NCBI RefSeq assembly: GCF_048771995.1
Contig: NC_133030.1
Location: forward strand, 60,048,001 to 60,112,000
Length of the DNA: 64,000 nucleotides
Reading direction: 5' to 3'
DNA from: Taeniopygia guttata
Taxonomy: Eukaryota > Chordata > Aves > Passeriformes > Estrildidae
A program made the translations under genes and the position numbers. Numbering within the stretch: the first letter of the stretch is position 1; each line of letters opens with the position of its first letter. Below the pieces are notes generated by a model. That model had not been told where the DNA came from and searched no databases. It saw only the letters and a program-made list of their open reading frames with translations. This document shows, one piece after another, positions 46,774 to 59,300 of the stretch.

Positions 46774-47071
46774 GGTCTGCAGGAGGAGGGAGAGAAGGCC
46801 TTGAGTGGGGAAGGGAGGGCGGGAACTACTGGTTGCTGCAGGGAGGACAGGATGCTCAGGGTTCTGGGCGCAGGAAGGACAGGGCCCCAGACAGCTGGCA
46901 GGCAGCAAGGGCTATCCCAGTGCCCCTGGAGCAGCAGCAGCCCTGTGGCCTGCCCAAGGCTCTCCCATGAGGGGCTGTCCCTGCAGGCAGGGGGAGAAGC
47001 CAGCCCCGTTTGCAGCGTTTCTGCCCCAGCCCTTGTCCCCAGCCCAGCCTCCGCGCCGCGTGTGTACTCAC

Positions 47072-47242
47072 CGCTTGCCCAAGCAATAGAGGGCCAGCGT
47101 TAACCTGCAGGGGCCTTTTATTGCTTCCCCCTCTGTGACACGTCTCCTGTGATGTCACAGGTGTCAGAGCGCATCACAGCCCAGCCAACCCCACCCTTTG
47201 TGACCTCAGCCAGCTCCTCCCTCAGGAACTCAGAAAGGCCCT
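47072..47242 (-). promoter_or_regulatory. ITPRIPL1 copy 5 promoter and short exon 1
   Basis: Donor at 47071/47072, TATA-like element at 47116-47122, CRE-like TGATGTCA at 47150-47157. The array ends at the upstream edge of this block. Confidence 0.6.
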
Positions 47243-47340
47243 CTGTGATGTCACAGGTGCCGCAGCCCAGTCACCATCCAGCCAAGCCAGCCCCGCCTTT
47301 CATCCCCACTCCCACATAGCCACTCAGTGTAGCCTCAAGC
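47243..47340 (-). promoter_or_regulatory. Diverged second promoter-like block at array edge
   Basis: The first bases past the array repeat the CTCTGTGATGTCACAGGTG motif (CRE-like core 47246-47253). They continue with a sequence recognisably related to the array promoter (CAGCCCAG..., CCAGCCAAGCC...) but with many differences. It reads as an older duplicate of the ITPRIPL1 upstream region, or as what remains of a unit lost by recombination. Confidence 0.45.
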
Positions 47341-49785
47341 AATCAAAAGCTGGGTACACACAAAGTGTCCACCGAACTTAGGTTAAGTCGTGGAAAGACT
47401 ACATGTGTGGCTTCTGTGAGAACCTTCTGCGAGGGTTGTAGCTGCAGCTTGAGCAGCTCTTGTGGTGACTCAATTAACAGTGGAGTGGAAGATCTGACTG
47501 TGGTGGTCCATGTGTGTTGTACCACTAAAGGGCCTCACTGTCATTCAGGAGAAGTGTCCACCCATCCTTGACTACCTGGGGAGGAGGTGCCACATTCCTG
47601 GGCACACAGGACAAGGAAAAGACACTGCTTTGTCAGTGTTTGAAGTTTTTGGTGCACTGTTCTTCAGCAGTAAAAGCTCATTCTGGGAGTCAGATCCAAA
47701 GATGAAGAGGCCGTGGCAAAGGGCCTGGTACTAGAGACTCCTGTTACCACATGGATACTGAATGCTCTCTCTTTGTGAGAGAGTCCCATCCCTCTGGAAG
47801 TTTCACCCTATGCAAAGATGCCAATAAATAGCATCTTGAGCAAACACTTCCTCTTTTGAGTGTCTTTGTCTCACTCTGGCGGGGAATGCAGGCACCAGTA
47901 CTCACTGCTTGTGGTTGGTTGACCTTGGCTGGACAGAGAGACACAATAAGGACCAAAGACTTGTGGGTTGAAACAAGAACAGATAGGTTGCTCAGGTTCA
48001 TCTGGGGGACGCATATTTAATTTGCTACCAATCGAATCAGAGTGGGATAATGAAAAATAAAACTAATTTTCTTAAAATATCTTTACTGCACCTCTCCCTT
48101 CTTCCTGGGCCCAACTGGTCACCGTGTCCAATGCTGTGAGCCAGGACTCACAGCACTTGGGTAGTTCTCCATGCTGGGATTCCTGTTCATCTCCTGAACA
48201 CCAGAGGTCTTAGCCAGCTACCAAAGTCAAGTGACCAGCTTCAGGATTTTCTTCTCTCATTAATATCAGCCCATTTTCTTGACAGCTGATAGCTATCTGC
48301 AGGAATTTGGCTTTGCAGACCTGAAATAACAAACTAGGAAGTAGGAGGATCTCTGTGGAATCCAGCTTTAGGCTAAGTATTTGATAATCTGGCATAAGAT
48401 CACAGCATAAAAACCAAAGTGACCCACATTTGAAGACTGAATGTTCTTACCCATTATGAGGAATATATATTTATAGGAGAACTGTAAGAAAGTGTAAAAA
48501 ATACTGATCATTTAATGGTTTTAGCCCTAAGTACAACAGGAAGTACAACCACAATCACGTGGTAAGTAATTCTCATGGAAACTGATAATATTTTCCATTA
48601 AAATGGAATTTATTTTGGGCTATGATCTGCTTAAGGACACAGAATGCATAATGCTGCAGCAAGATGCCATATGTAGAAAAAGAAAATGGCTAAACTGTGG
48701 GTATGACTGGAATGTGGAGAAGGAAAAGCAGAACTCGGCATAAGAAAACCTGTCCCAGTACATCATGTTACAGGCAGGAAATGTTCCCTGCCCTCTGTTA
48801 CCACTAGATTTCACTGCCTGGGTTTCCCTGCAGTGGACTGAGTAAATAATGCAGGTGGAAAAAGTCAGCATGGCTCCTTCCCTGGTCCCTTAACTGCGTC
48901 ATGGATCTCTCCTAGCTCAGGGACAAAAAGTATTAATTAACTGCCTTACCAGACACACTGCCTCCATGTCTGCCAAGGCTATCACCAGCCAACCCAAGCT
49001 TCCTTTCCATCCTCTGTGGTCTGGGATCCACCTCCAGCACAAACCTGGGCTGTCAGTCCATGTTTCAGTGGCATTGCAGGGCGCCCATTCCAGCTTGCCC
49101 AGTCCAGGCATGGGTCCCAAAAAGCCAAGCCCACCAGGATACCATGCCTGCCCGGGCCCCACAGCCCTGCTGGGCTTGGCTGAGCTGCAGGATGATTTCC
49201 TGATTTGAACTCATCCTGTCTCATCACCGTGAACATGCTCTATGAACACTCAGCAGGGCTGAACCTGCTGAGAATCTCCTGCTCTGGTCCCTGGATGGGG
49301 GCAGTGGGACAGACAGACTATGGTGTTAGCACACTCAGCTCCCTGCTCCCGGGCCCTCAGGGAGCTGCCAGCCCTCACAGCACCTGAGCATGAGGTTTGC
49401 AGTCCCATGATAGCCACATTCTGCCACCACCCCTTGCCAGGAAATTACACCCTAACCCACCACAGCCTTGGGCAGCCAGTGGATCTTGTTGCTGTAACTA
49501 CAAGCCACAGGTTGGGTGGCAGTGGGGCAGTCCTGAGGGAATTGGACCAGCAGAAGTCCTCTCAATGTATGGGCTGTGGAGAAGTTCTTGGTAGATGGAT
49601 CTATTCATTTCCCACAACTGAAAGTTACAGTAATGAGGCCTCACTTCTGTTTCTTCAGCTCCTTCTTGAGAAACAAATGCCATGGAATAGGTCTGTCAGA
49701 CCATATGGCACCATAAGTGGTTGGGGACTCAAGAGAAGAGATGAGGCCAGCAGAAATTTGTTTTGATTAACAAGAAGGGTTTTAT
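47341..49785. other. Single-copy flank, no gene recognised
   Basis: Starts at the array edge. All reading frames are short and overlap on both strands; none shows a known domain, promoter and splice sites together. No transposon consensus recognised. Confidence 0.5.
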
Positions 49786-49947
49786 TAACTTGCCTGACAG
49801 TGTTCAAGGCCAGGCTGGATGAGGCCCTAAGCATGGTCCTTCCTGACATAGTGGGTGGCTTCCTTGCCCACAGCAGGGGCGTTGGAAATAGTTGATTTTT
49901 GAGGTCCCTTCCAACCCAAACCATTCTATGACTTCTATGATGACTTG
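49786..49947 (+). mobile_element. CR1 LINE 3' end
   Basis: Typical CR1 terminus: CAGTGTTCAAGGCCAGGCTG, then GAGGTCCCTTCCAACCCAAA and CCATTCTATGACTTCTATGA. 5'-truncated to about 160 bp, as is common for CR1. Closer to consensus than the copies in the array, so younger. Confidence 0.9.
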
Positions 49948-50539
49948 CCCCTAGGTGGGATGTATTCGTGATCTCCCAATGTACAAAGGTAATGGTGGCT
50001 GGTTCACCAGGTACAGCATTCCCATTTACCTTCCCAGCCATCTAGACAGGTTATCAGTGTGGGTATGAAGCAGGTGTGAGATGCCAGGATCAGCCTTTGG
50101 ATGAGGGTGGTGTACCTACAACATCTCCCAGCACTTGGGAAGTGCTTGGCTTTTATGGCTGGGGTGAACGGTGTCAAGCTAACCCAGTACCCAGACCCCT
50201 GTGGGGAAACTGAGTCAATAATGGTGCTTTGTCTCAAGCCCCTGACACTCAACAGCTATAGCAACCTCCACCAATAACATTTTTTGCGGCTGCCACCAGA
50301 GGAAGGTGTGAGGATGCCCTCCATCTTTAGAGAAGAAGAGAAGGAGATCTCTCTCCTTGGACCCTCGGCCCCAGGGGAAAATGGGGGGGACTCTAGTCCC
50401 GAAATGCGATACTGGACTGTTGTTCCTGGTGGTCCTTGGCTGAGCATCCTTAAAGGGGCCCAATAAGCAGTCTCTGTCCATGCACGGTGGTGAAAGCACT
50501 GTGACATGGAGAGGAGAGTGTCACACTGGCCGGTGTGTC
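49948..50539. other. Spacer, possibly 5' part of the LTR fossil
   Basis: No gene recognised. The stretch from about 50280 may belong to the LTR that ends at 50938. Confidence 0.4.
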
Positions 50540-50938
50540 TGGGCAGTGCCACGTGTGCCATGGAAACACAAGAGGTGGCAGCTGTGTTTCCTGGGGGTCT
50601 GTGGTGCAAGGGGGACTCCTCTCTTCCCCGATAGATTCAGTATTGATTATATTGAAGGGTGAAAACTGGATTAAGGATCTAAATGGGTCTCGCTGTGGTA
50701 TGTCGGAGTTGGGTGGTGGGAGGAGGAATGTTTTGGAAGGTTTTCATTTTGAAGTTTGTGTGATTTTTTTTCCTTTTTCTTCCCCTTTAAGTTATTAGTA
50801 ATAGTGTAATAAAGTCTTTCCTTTGTTATTAAGTTTGGCCTGCTTTGCTCTGTTCTCGATCGCATTTCACAGCAGTTGATTGGTAGGTTGCATTTTCATG
50901 GGGCGCTGGCATTGTGCCAGCATCAAACCATGACAAAC
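50540..50938 (+). mobile_element. ERVL-like LTR fossil
   Basis: The segment holds a T-rich stretch, TGTAATAAAGTCTTTCC (AATAAA 50808-50813) and a U5-like tail. It ends GGCATTGTGCCAGCATCAAACCATGACA, matching the 3' end I remember for passerine ERVL-type LTRs. The left limit is uncertain and may reach about 50280, where CTTAAAGGGGCC at about 50450 could be its TATA region. Looks like a solo LTR; no internal coding region seen. Confidence 0.6.
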
Positions 50939-52394
50939 AGTCAATGCTAATGGAAAATACTCTTACCTTTACAAGGAATGACTTCAAATAAAGCATTCCA
51001 CTAAGTGAAGTCCCCCTTCCTTTCTTCCTCAAAGAAGGACTTATCTGCAAACTTTTCTGCAAACATCCTAGCAGTGAACAGTATTTTACCTCCCTTGTTC
51101 CCTGTGGAAGTGTCAACCCAAGTGTGAACAAGATGCTGTGTGATGGGGCACTCCTCTCACATTCAAACAATCAGTAGTGGTTATTAAAGATACACAGGCA
51201 GGTTATTAAAGATTATTTGTATGAAGAAACAGACTGAGAAAAGTTGATGTGTATTCCCTGTTCCAGAGCTAGAGAAAAAACAAGGTCACCAAACTGCCTT
51301 GCAATCAAAGGTTTCTGGAGATGCAGGCACAAATAGCCCCTTTGGAGAGGGGCTTAGAGGGAAACCTAACTTAGTATATATATAGAGGCTGGAGGTGACA
51401 GCATAAGAAAGATGAGGTTTCGTGGCATCTTACCCATACAAACAAACCACTGCAGCTGTCATCAATATTGAAATTCTCATGATCTTACATGAGTTTCATA
51501 TAATTTCTATCTTTCCCCTCAGATGAACTGAGGAAATAATCCACTTGTATTATCTCCATGTCTGTTGAGAATGATGAACACATGTTGCATTTGTACGTGT
51601 AAAGGGCTTTATCTTATCTCATGGGTCTGGGAGACTGAGAGACACAAAAGGATGGAGCTATGATTGTTCTTATTTTGGAGCAATAATTTAAATCTGAGTA
51701 AGAAGCACACCTTTGACGTGTAGCTTCAAAAGAAGTTAAAGGAAGCACGGCACATCCTGTTTCAACAAACCCTTTTCCAGTAACCCTAAGGAAGATCTTC
51801 AAACATTGTAAGGGTTTTGGAAGCTGCTTACCTTCATTCATAGTCTTCCTGTTTTCCTCTAAGGTCAAACAGATTTGTATGTGAAAGGACAGTCTGCAGT
51901 TGTGAAGCCACGTGCCGCTTCTTGTTTACACCAGTTCTGCAAAGCTAATCCCAGAGCCTCTGCCTTTTCTTGGTATTTTCAAACTCAATAAAACCACAAA
52001 GACTTGAAGAGCAGAATAGGTGGTGTATTTTAAATGCTTTTTCAAAGGGTGATTTGTTTCAATGTGCTCTCATTATTAAAGTAGGGCATCTGCTGAAATA
52101 AAAACGAAACTGTGCACAGAGAAAATGGAAATGCTGGGAAATATAAGGTCAAGAAAATTAATGAGTGTTAACAATGTCCATGGTGCAGCCAAGTTCAGAC
52201 CTATCTGCTGTCCACTCCAAAATCCACATCTTCATTCAAGGGCTTCCCTCTCTTACAAATTCTTCTCAGTGGCACCCAAGTTCTTCTTGAAGCTAATGTG
52301 AACAAGCTCTGACAGTTATATAAATGACTTCTCAACGCATGAGAATCATCCTTCTGAAATCAGCACAGGCAACAGAAATCAGCTGTAGGCAACA
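50939..52394. other. Single-copy spacer, nothing recognised
   Basis: Moderately AT-rich with only short frames on both strands. No repeat consensus or conserved domain seen. Confidence 0.5.
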
Positions 52395-52545
52395 GAGAGT
52401 CAAAGTCAGATTGGAGAAGACCCTTAAGGTCATTGAGTCCAGCCATTAATCCAGCACTGCCCACCACTAACCTCTGTCCATAAACACCATGTCTGATGAC
52501 CTTAGAGGTCTTTTCCAACCTAAACAATTCCATGATTTTATGAGT
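52395..52545. mobile_element. Two CR1 3' ends in opposite orientation
   Basis: 52395-52482 reads as an antisense CR1 end (TTGGAGAAGACCCTTAAGG, TCATTGAGTCCAGCCATTAA). It runs straight into a sense CR1 end at about 52483-52545 (CTTAGAGGTCTTTTCCAACC, CAATTCCATGATTTTATGA). Both are short and diverged. Confidence 0.7.
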
Positions 52546-53326
52546 CCACGGATCTGATGGCATAGGTACTTTTTTATCCATCTAACTCTGCACCCAGTAC
52601 AAGTGTAATGTATTCCCTTGGATACACTGCAGAGGAATTGCTGGCAGAAGAACCTGTTCAGATTTGGCACATATGCAACCCACAGCCATTTGCCTGTGTG
52701 TCCAAGGTTTTGCTCTGGGCTGTTGAGGCCCTGCAGGGCTGCATGACCTTGCCCTGGGCTGCAAGCAGACAAGTGAAGCCCAAAAGATCAGTCCAGCTGC
52801 ATTTCCCTGAGACTGCCCCTGAACACAGGGCATGAAGGAGCTCCTGGGATCAGAAGCTTGCCCTGGAGTCCTCTTCTTGGACTCAGCAGGAGACACAGGA
52901 GGGCAAACAATGGTTTTCCAAGCAAACTCCCCTGTGGACCCCTTCCAGACTATCCTCACCTTTCCCCAGAGCCTTCTGAGGAGGAGATGGCCACCTGCCA
53001 GCTGCTCAAATCCTGACCCACTTTTCCTGAGAACTCAGCAAGGGAGAGTTTCACAGACAAGAGGAAATCCCCAAACAGCATGCAGCTCAGAGAATGGAAA
53101 GTTTTTCCTTTGGGGGGAGGGGGGTGTGGGTTTATTGTGCTTCCCCCCCCCCGCTTCCAACTTCCCAATGAATACATCTGGCAGCACACTGTCCCTGCTA
53201 GTGCGGGATCCCAGCGGAAAGCAGAGCTGGGAGGGCTCTTCCTGCCCGGGGAGGCTTCCCAGGAGTGTGAGGGATTTACAATCCCACCTCTCGCTCTCCA
53301 TCCCCTGCAGAGTCACCCTGAAGGCC
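52546..53326 (+). other. 5' region of the KCNK16-like gene
   Basis: Holds the presumed leader. A polypyrimidine tract ending TCCCCTGCAG at 53310 sits 16 bp before the start codon and could be an acceptor for an upstream non-coding exon. G and C homopolymer runs lie at about 53111-53153. No clear TATA box seen. Confidence 0.4.
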
Positions 53327-56300
53327 ATGTGCAGTGGTAAGCTGCAGACAGCTTTGCTGGTGGCCGGCTACTTTGTCTACCTGCTGGTGGGTGCTGCCGT
53401 GTTCCAGGCCCTGGAGAGGACTGCTGAGAAGCAGGAGAAAATGGCAGCTGCGCAGATGAAGGAGGCTTTTCTGCAGAACTTCACGCAGCTCACGGTGGCA
53501 GAGATGGAGCAGTTCATGAAGGTGAGTGGAAGTCCTTTCTCCCTCCTGTTTCCCCATCAGATGTTGTTCCCTACTTGTCCTCACTGCACAGGTAACTCTT
53601 ACTGTTTTCCTTCTGATTGTGGTCACTTGGAGGCTTCCAGCAAACCCCTCTGTGGTGTGAGCAGGCAGCTCACTCTGATGGCAAATACAACTTATGCAGC
53701 CAGACGAAACCTTGTGTATGCTTGATATTAAAAATCCCCATTTGTCCTAGTTTACAATATCCTTGGGGTTTTTTGGGTTTTGCCTCCTGTTGATTCTTTT
53801 AGTGGGGCTGTGCTCTTACACAATAGGTGGCATGGCAAGAAAAATGAGGCTGTCTGAAATGAATAGGTGTGGCTGCCACTTGGAACAGCATCACAGATAG
53901 CACAAAGGAACAATAAGGAAATGTCTGGATGGGGGAAATAAAAACCCAAACAGCTCTAAATAACTACAAGGAGGGTGGCATGATCAGAGTTTAGTTTTTG
54001 AGGATGCTGCAGAAGTGGAACAAGTAGCCTGGCCAGGGGAAAATATTTCTGGTCATGGCGCAGGAAGATGAAGATGAATATGGCTGTCTCTTCAACTTGG
54101 GTATTTTAGAGTTCTATCTGCTATAATGCAGGAGAAATGAGGAGTTAAAGCCTTGCTGGAAGCATTTGCACATGGAAAACTAGCAGAGCTCTTAATGGTC
54201 CACTTCACAGAATAAAGAGATGAGGGGAAGAACTGGTGTTTCTAATAGCAGAACCAGCAATTCATCCCCTGTTTCACCCATGCATGCATCCTCTTCACCT
54301 TGTTTTTTATGGGTAGGAAAGAAGGAAAAAAAAAAAAAAAAAAAAAAAAGAGAGCTTTTCAAGAAGGAAAGAAATAAAAAATAAGAGCTTCCAGATGTCC
54401 AGTCCAATGTTCTCTCTTTGCTAAAGACAGGGACAACTGGATATTGTTTGCTTTTTAAATTTCATTTTAACTTAAAAAAAGGAAAAAAAAAAAAAAGAGG
54501 GTTAAAAAAAAATAACAGCACTTAGAATTAAAACCAAGGAAGAGTCTGAAACTTCCTAAAGTGGTAAATGATAGCACTGGAGAGGTGTGGAAGAAATATT
54601 TAGTCAATCCTTGTGTAGCAGGGCAGCCTCAACTCAACTGAAACCATCTTTAACAGATGTTCCCCTCTAACCTCCTCTCAAAGGCAATTTTGCAAACATC
54701 TGTGTAAATGTGCAAATTTATCTATGTGTATTCATGCATACAGTTTGGAGAAGGATGTGTATGTCAGGCTTTGGAAATCAGTGGACTTTCTCTGAATTTA
54801 ATTCTGTGACATGAGTCAAAATACAGACTTGAAATTAAATTCTTGGTTTATCTCATGTGTACCCTGGTACAACTCACTGATGTGGGGAGGGATCAGAACT
54901 CACTGGGAGGGATCAGAGCCACTGCTCATACAGGTGGGTGATCAAATATTGGCTCCACCACTGCCATCTCAACTGCAAATCCAAATCAAAAAACCAGCCA
55001 CCCCCATCTCTTAAACCAGTGCTCTGCCACATCCTGGTCACACACAGGATGGCGATTTTCCAATCTACTTGATGTGAAAGAAACGAGGTCCTTGGTCACA
55101 CTGAAAGAAACAATTTCTCTCCAAACACCCACTAGAACAGTCAGCACAAATAGGGCAGAAGTTGAGCACCTGAAACCACTAGATAATGGTTTTCCAGGCT
55201 TGGAGGTGAAGGTGTGAATAGTGTCAGACAATCTCAGCAGTTGGCTAAACCTGTAATATTTTTGCAGCAAGCACTTGAGAAAAGCATCAGGATGATACCA
55301 AACTTTGCTTTTTCTCCCAGAACCTGATTGAAGCCATTCAGAATGGAGTATATCCTGTTGGAAATGAGTCACAGTTTGAAGAAAGCAACTGGGATTTTAG
55401 CAACTCCTTCTTCTTTGCAGGCACCGTTGTCTCCACAATAGGTAGGTCTAATGCTTTCCATTTGTGTGTGCCTGTGTGTCAGTGATGCTTATTATGTCTG
55501 GTTATTAGGAAACGAATGGATAATACTTTCCAGGATAAAAACTCCAGCTCTTTGTTGTCATGGGTGGCTTAGTCTTAGTCCTAAGACCTTCCCACTGCAC
55601 ATCTCTTGATGCTTTATTTTGGATTGTCAAATATCAGTGGCCTTTCATATTATTTCCCACTTGTTCTTTTTTCAAATCATCTGTTATAATTTTCACTCTG
55701 CTGATATTTGTGGGTGGGAGATAAACTTCACTTTCCTGGTTTATTCCAGGCTTTAAATCTGAGAGTGATGTAAAACATTAAACTTGAAAGGAAAGAAGTG
55801 AATCCTGCTGGGGTCTGGGCACTGTTTCCATAACCTGTTTTGAGCTGTTAATTCACATATACAATTAGTAATGTGCCAGGAGGAAAAAAAATGGGAAGGG
55901 GTAAAGGCAAATCCTCAGAATTTTACGCTGCTGCTTCAAGCTGTTCTGATCTTTACAGGGCCTGCCTACCCCTACCTGCTTCGTCCTTTCTTTCAAATGC
56001 ACATCCCAAAAAGTGCAGGCCTGCCAGACTTAGGGATAAAACCCATACTGTTGGCACCTGCTTCACAGTCACAGTGGAAGTCAAACCTGTGTTTTTACAG
56101 AGTGGTGCTGAGGCCTCACTCCTCCCAGACCAGACCCTAAGCACATCTGATCTGTGAGTGTCACATGTCCCAAAGGCCCCAGCAGTGCCCCAGCATCATG
56201 GGAGCTGTGTAAGTGCTGCCTGAGCCCACAGGGAGATCTCCTCCTGTGGAAGGGGAGGGTTCTGACCCTCATCATTTAAATTGGAATAATCGTTGAAATT

Positions 56301-59300
56301 GGAATATTTCTGCAACAGGGAGCACAAGACAGCTCATGCATTTGGGAATCTAGTAGCCCAAAAATCACTCAGTTGTTTTGTCTTTTCCCCCCAAAGAAAA
56401 CATTGCATTTTCCAAGGCATGGATGCCTGGACATGAGCTGTGCATGGGAAATGCAGTTTCCCAGGGTCACTGATAGCATAAGGACATACACAAAGTTCAG
56501 TATTCTTGCACTCAGGAATGGACCTCATGGGGTCCAAGAGTCTTAAGACTAAGGGACATGTTTGGGGTTGTTCCACTACTTAGTAGGACCTTAAGGCAAA
56601 TGTCTCTCTGGTATGAATAAATCAGCCACCAGCAAGGTCTGGACTAATTAGCACCATCTATTCTAATTCCTTGGGACTGGAGTCAGTATCTGGACATAGC
56701 AACTCACTGGGATGTAGCCAGGGAGGTCACTAACACAGGCAGATCAACAAGAAGCTGGAGATGGCTGCATGTGATCCTGACAGCCTGGGACTCCAGCTCT
56801 GATGTCTTCCAGATCCTCTGACTTCTATTTTCTGACTTTCCATGTATTTGTCACAGGACAGAGGATGTTTCCCATAATTACTTCTTGATTGTGTTTTTGT
56901 TCCCGTTAAGGCTGTGCTGGGAACACACAGTGCTTCTGCATTCCCTAAGACATGCAGGGTGAGCCACTTCATCTGCTTACTGCCTTTTTCAGAGGAAAAA
57001 ATCGTGCATTTGGGCTGAGAAACACTAGCCACACCTTTTAGGGTCAAAGGGAGGCTGGATTGGAGTAAGGGTGAATATGACTGTGAATTGCTGCAGTTCT
57101 TTGGAGTATCTCCTCTGACCCATCTTTCTTTTATAGGCTATGGCACATTACATCCTAAAACTGCTGGGGGACAGATCTTTTGTGTGTTTTTTGCTCTTTT
57201 TGGAATCCCTCTGAACATTGTTTTTCTGCACCGTGTTGGTAAGATGCTCTCACTGCTCTGTAAAAAGCTGGGGAAATTCCTCTACGAGAAAGGAATGAGA
57301 AAGGTAATTGGTTTTACCTGCTCAGGCACAATGATATGCTCATTTCTAGTGTTCTTCTCAACTTCTATGCTGCCTTATCCTCGATTGTATGTGCTCTTGT
57401 GCTGGGTTAGATGTTGTTCTAGGGCAGGAAAAGAGACATTCTTCACTTGCAGAGCTAAGCAGACATGTCTGCCATAGGGGAGATATTCAGACAAAGGGAT
57501 GCATTTTGTCTTCCCACCTAGATGGCAGAAATCCAGCCCCCTTCAGCAATCAATGGAGAAATTGGGCATCCCACCCCACTTTTTGAGACACTTATCTCAG
57601 GAGCCAACACCCTAAGAAGTGCATGCATCCCTTGAAAATCAGTAAGGGTGTTTAGGCGTCACCTTGAGGCAGCAAAAAGCAGGTGAGCTGTTCAAAGCTG
57701 TAAAAATTAGGTGAGGTGTAGAGGTTTAAATGGATTTTAACTCAATGCATAGTGTGTTACCCCTCCTAGCTGATTACCCAGTCCTTTAGTCTCCCCTCAC
57801 CCTTAACCGTGAAAGGAAGCATCAGGATGAAGTTGTCCATTTCAGCCTGGTTGCTGAAAGATGAGGAGACACCTGTAACAACCTCCAGACAGGATGTCTT
57901 TTGTCTGGTTTATACCCAAATTTATTTTCAGCTCCTCTCCTTCTCTCAGCACTGCTGAGGAAGTGAGAATAGCTTTTCTGTGTCTCCTACTGTAATTCTC
58001 TTTCAGGACAAGGTATGATTTCTACATATAACCCTGTTCAGATTGCTGAATTTCTTGTCATATATGGCAAACTTAAACAGCAGATAAGGCTCAATCAGAT
58101 ACAGACTCAAGCATATACACAATACATGAATACAAATTATCCACCAGTTGCCATTAATTTCCAGGCAATCTGGGTTTAGAAAATTCTGTACATAGAAACT
58201 ATGTGTGTCTGGCTGATAAATTTCTACATATAACAAGTCTTCTTCTTTAGTCAAAGCTCCTTCATGACTGCTGGGAAGTAGAATGATTTAAAAATGTTAC
58301 TGTCCAGGCTCTTCTTTATCAAGAGCTCATTAGTTAATTTTTTTTTTGTAGTGACATATCCACTGGTTAGGAGCCAAGTTGTGGCATTGATGGAATGAGA
58401 AATAAAGTCAATAATCAAGACTCTTGAAGATAGTACTGTCAGAAATGGTGCAATTATTTTTTATAAAAAAGACTATTTTCCCAGGCAAATCTGAATTTAG
58501 GTGCCAACCCTAAATAACTAAAAATTAAAAATGAAGTTGTATGGTCATAAGTGGAAATGGTTTGACTCTGGTAAATGTCATTAGATAGGAATTCCTCCAG
58601 TAGTCACAGTCATTGATACAATCAGGTAAAAGACTGCACCTTCCAAGGCCACTCTAGACATGCAACACCCATAACACCTGGCTTCCCCCTGCTTCTAAGC
58701 AAGACTAAGATATTTCCTCAGGAAAAGCACTCAGTAGAAATCCTTCAGATCCTCCTGATCCCAGATAGCCACCCATGCTGAATAACTACCATTATAAATA
58801 GCTTGTTTGTGTTTCAAATCATGATTATAATTGAGCTGGTTTATTTTTCAGAAGAACATCAAATTTCTGACCCTTTTGTTCTTCCTGGCAACGGGGATCC
58901 TGGTTTTTCTGTGCTTGCCATCAGTCTTCTTCCAGATAACAGAGGGCTGGTCCTACAGTGAAGGAATTTACTTTGCATTTATCACCCTCAGCACCATTGG
59001 CTTTGGAGATTATGTTGTAGGTAAGGTTAATTCCAGAGAAGAAACACATCAAATCCGCAGGATAATGACTGTAATTCCCATGGGTTGACTGAATCTACTG
59101 TAGAGACAATCTGTTAAAAGTCTTTGCATAGTCTTTGCCTTGTGCAGTTCTGGGGGGAAATACTTCTCTGGGGTTGTATGTGCTGATAAAAGCACAAAGT
59201 CATCAAAATATAAGGAAATGAGATGCTTTGGGATACAAAGAAAACAATATTTTGGTGAGGGAAGGGAAAGTGGGATTATTATCAAGAGGGAGCAGTTTAT

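Larger units (their letters stand above)
35808..47242. repeat. Tandem array unit R5 (11435 bp), rightmost
   Basis: Last unit. Identity to the other units ends at about 47242, where they continue with a sequence absent here. Its ITPRIPL1-like gene is open. The truncated paralog is in one frame and carries a small extra hairpin in its 3' flank. The intronic CAG run is the shortest of the array (3 repeats). Confidence 0.95.

Noticed and set aside
1-47242. Array as an assembly duplication artefact
   Set aside because: Units differ by many substitutions, indels, homopolymer and CAG lengths and gene status, which a copied contig would not show.
52832-53326. In-frame extension of 165 codons before the KCNK16-like start
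   Set aside because: TALK channels begin a few residues before M1; the extension has no channel-like sequence and contains homopolymer-encoded repeats, so it is treated as leader.
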